In this document: piece after piece, positions 62,100 to 64,000 of the stretch
Numbering within the stretch: position 1 is the first letter of the stretch
Layout of the letters: every line of letters begins with the position of its first letter
From: Winogradskyella marina
Lineage (GTDB): Bacteria > Bacteroidota > Bacteroidia > Flavobacteriales > Flavobacteriaceae
Length of the DNA stretch: 64,000 nt
NCBI RefSeq assembly: GCF_015645385.1
Contig: NZ_JADOET010000004.1
Span: 124,001-188,000, forward strand
Direction of reading: 5' to 3'
The notes under the pieces: generated by a model
What the model was told of the DNA's origin: nothing
The model's input: the letters and a program-made list of their open reading frames with translations, nothing else
Database searches by the model: none
Position numbers and translations under genes: made by a program

Positions 62100-63323
62100 T
62101 TAAGATACCAAATCTATCTGGCGATCATGATAGCCTAATAAATACAATACACCATCTAATCCAATACTAGAAATAGAACTTTGTGCATTGTCTTTAACTT
62201 TAGGTTTAGCATGAAACGCTATACCTAAACCAGCGAGATTAAGCATTTGTAGATCATTGGCTCCATCACCAACGGCAATGGTTTGACTGATATCTATGTT
62301 CATATCATCTGCAAGTAACTGAAGATATTCTGCTTTTTTATTTCCGTCTACTATATCACCAAGATAACCACCTGTTAGTGCACCATCTTTAATTTCTAAC
62401 TGATTAGCAAAGACAAAATCTATATCGAGTTTTTTCTGAAGATAATGCCCAAAATAAGTAAATCCACCAGATAGAATAGCCGTTTTAAAGCCGTAATAAT
62501 GCAAAGTATCTATTAATCGTTTTGCACCTTTTGTAATTGGAAGACGTTCTGCCACCTCTTGTAAAACCGACTCTTTTAAGCCTTCTAAGAGTTTCATTCG
62601 TCGTTTAAAACTTTCATTAAAATCTATTTCGCCTTGCATAGCAGATTCTGTAATGGCTCTCACCTCGTCTCCTACTCCAGCTAAATCAGCCAACTCATCA
62701 ATTACTTCGGTTTGAATTAAGGTTGAATCCATATCAAAACAAACCAAACGTCTATTACGTCTAAAAATATTATCTTCTTGAAAAGCGATATCTGCATCTA
62801 ACTCGCGCGAAATCTCCATGAATTTCTTAGTAAAATCGGTCTTATCACCAATTTTTCCTCTAATTGACAATTGAATTGAAGCTCTTGGGTATTCTTCTTT
62901 TTTAACCAGTGATAATCGACCTGTTAATCGCTTAATTGAATCGATATTTAAGTTCTTGTCAGAAATAATTTTAGTGACTTCAGAAATTTGTTCAGCCGCT
63001 AATTTTTCACCTAAAATGGTAATGATATAGCGATCTTTACCTTGTTGGTTAACCCAATTTTCATAATCCTCGAGTGAAATGGGTTTAAATTTAGCTTTGA
63101 TACCAAGTTCATAAGCTTTAAACAATAAATCTTTAAGAACTGCTGAAGATTTTTTACCTTTTTTAATTTCAAACATGATACCTAAGGATAAGGTATCGTG
63201 AATATTAGCTTGACCAATGTCTAATACTTTTGCATCATATTCTGCTAAAACGCTAGTAAGTGATGATGTTAATCCTGGTTTATCTTGTCCTGAAATGTTT
63301 AATAAAAAAATGTCTGTTGCCAC
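62100..63323 (-). CDS. serB: Phosphoserine phosphatase with N-terminal ACT domains
   Basis: A 407-residue protein. About 1-170 contain two ACT-like domains (LLNISGQDKPGLTSSLTSVL; RYIITILGEKLAAEQISEVT) that suggest regulation by serine. About 190-395 are the HAD phosphatase with the nucleophile Asp in CFDMDSTLIQTEVIDELADL, then AILSGGFTYFGHYL and VGDGANDLQML. It makes L-serine, the last step of the phosphorylated pathway. Typical long form of Bacteroidota. Confidence 0.94.
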   Translation of the reverse strand: MATDIFLLNISGQDKPGLTSSLTSVLAEYDAKVLDIGQANIHDTLSLGIMFEIKKGKKSSAVLKDLLFKAYELGIKAKFKPISLEDYENWVNQQGKDRYIITILGEKLAAEQISEVTKIISDKNLNIDSIKRLTGRLSLVKKEEYPRASIQLSIRGKIGDKTDFTKKFMEISRELDADIAFQEDNIFRRNRRLVCFDMDSTLIQTEVIDELADLAGVGDEVRAITESAMQGEIDFNESFKRRMKLLEGLKESVLQEVAERLPITKGAKRLIDTLHYYGFKTAILSGGFTYFGHYLQKKLDIDFVFANQLEIKDGALTGGYLGDIVDGNKKAEYLQLLADDMNIDISQTIAVGDGANDLQMLNLAGLGIAFHAKPKVKDNAQSSISSIGLDGVLYLLGYHDRQIDLVS

Positions 63324-63404
63324 TGTAATACGTTTGTTGTTAAATTGGTCTTGGTTGTAAAAGTGACCAATCTATTTGAACTATGAAAGTTTTTTTGTGA
63401 AGAG

Positions 63405-63890
63405 TTATTTAATAAATCGATTATGCCAGCTTTCACTCGCAGGTACTTCCCAATTTTCATTGAATTCGGCAATATTGGTCACCAAATTATTAAACACAAT
63501 TGTGTTTTTAGAAACGGCTCTTTGTTGTGCCATTTTCTTAAAATCAGTCAATGGTTTGTACGCAATAAATTCACCTTGCTTATACGATACATTCATTTTA
63601 TCCATTAAATCAACATTGTATTGTTGTTCTAATTGCTGAATAAATGCCACAGAAGAATCTATTGAACAACCTGTTGCACTATTCAAACTTTGATCCATTG
63701 CAATAACAATAAAGCGTTTATAAACAAGCTTGTAACCCGCTTTTAAGTCTTTTCCATGTGCTGTCCACGCTTCAATAAACGTGTCTAACTGTGTTTTAAG
63801 TTGCTCTAATTCGTCGTCTGAAAACGAACGGTTAGCTTGGTAAATCCAAACTCTTGAGTCTTCTGGCAACGTGTTAAAATCTACTAGCAT
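63405..63890 (-). CDS. Conserved protein often labelled ABC transporter ATPase
   Basis: A 161-residue soluble protein (VDFNTLPEDSRVWIYQANRS; IVIAMDQSLNSATGCSIDSS; later FIAYKPLTDFKKMAQQRAVS). It is conserved in Bacteroidota, where it is often annotated as an ABC transporter ATPase, but there is no Walker A or B or signature motif. The Cys in ATGCSIDSS is the only distinctive candidate functional residue. Function unknown. Confidence 0.78.
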   Translation of the reverse strand: MLVDFNTLPEDSRVWIYQANRSFSDDELEQLKTQLDTFIEAWTAHGKDLKAGYKLVYKRFIVIAMDQSLNSATGCSIDSSVAFIQQLEQQYNVDLMDKMNVSYKQGEFIAYKPLTDFKKMAQQRAVSKNTIVFNNLVTNIAEFNENWEVPASESWHNRFIK

Positions 63891-64000
63891 AATTCTATTA
63901 TTTTATTCTATTCTATTCGTATATAATGTAAAGACAAAAGACCGCTTTGCTTTTAGAACTTAGAATAAAGACTAAATTCTAACTAACTGACAAAAGTTGT

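Noticed and set aside
1..64000. tRNA, rRNA or riboswitch genes
   Set aside because: I looked for T-loop-like GGTTCGAATCC patterns, rRNA signatures and obvious leader structures and found none I could support.

Overview
The window is a low-GC, gene-dense chromosomal segment of a Bacteroidota bacterium, almost certainly a marine-type member of the Flavobacteriaceae. Supporting signs are many genes preceded by the Bacteroidota -7 promoter element TAnnTTTG, a decayed type IX secretion sorting tail, bacillithiol synthesis (BshA), families mostly known from this group (DUF6146, DUF6787, DUF6952, DUF7935, DUF4294, DUF5916), and little sign of Shine-Dalgarno sequences. No rRNA, tRNA, prophage, transposase or CRISPR array is visible.

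Layout. 1-11.1 kb: small envelope proteins, a His-rich small protein and a His/Asp-rich TonB receptor (probable metal uptake), a DUF5916 outer-membrane-type protein, a LolD-like ATPase and the coupled DUF2339/DUF3999 membrane pair. 11.5-20 kb: fumarase, two histidine-degradation genes (hutI, hutG), an MscS-like channel, an ECF sigma factor overlapping a 56-residue ORF, two decayed genes and two blocks of repeats. 20-30.6 kb: FabV and lipoamide dehydrogenase, an S41 protease, a LuxR-type and an Lrp-type regulator, a PLP-dependent sulfur amino acid enzyme, NhaC, and a peroxiredoxin/thioredoxin/DUF6952 cluster. 30.6-35.4 kb: an accessory stretch of short genes separated by imperfect palindromes, holding a SUKH protein with a ParS/MbcA-like partner, a second sigma factor, YceI/peroxiredoxin/Met-rich membrane protein, and small membrane proteins. 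35.4-46 kb: lipoate ligase, a YedK-type DNA-protein crosslinking protein, a PAQR protein, DUF4294, an ABC permease-M1 peptidase fusion with its ATPase, an M42 peptidase, a Nudix enzyme and PrsW. 46-50 kb: a three-gene biotin-dependent acyl-CoA carboxylase. 50-64 kb: Bcr/CflA efflux, TsaC-type tRNA modification, an esterase, UvrD/PcrA, an AsmA-like protein, DUF7935, BshA, a GH3-serine hydrolase fusion, SerB and a conserved unknown.

Most of the window is ordinary core metabolism. The least explained region is 30.6-35.4 kb, where short accessory genes are bounded by structured inverted-repeat elements resembling gene-cassette or miniature mobile element boundaries. Other unusual points are a LytS/LytTR chimeric pseudogene beside an orphan terminator, two unrelated heptamer tandem arrays each starting just after a stop codon, three convergent gene pairs whose stop codons overlap in 4 bp, and several unusual domain fusions. 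All family assignments come from reading the translated proteins and motifs; no database search was run.
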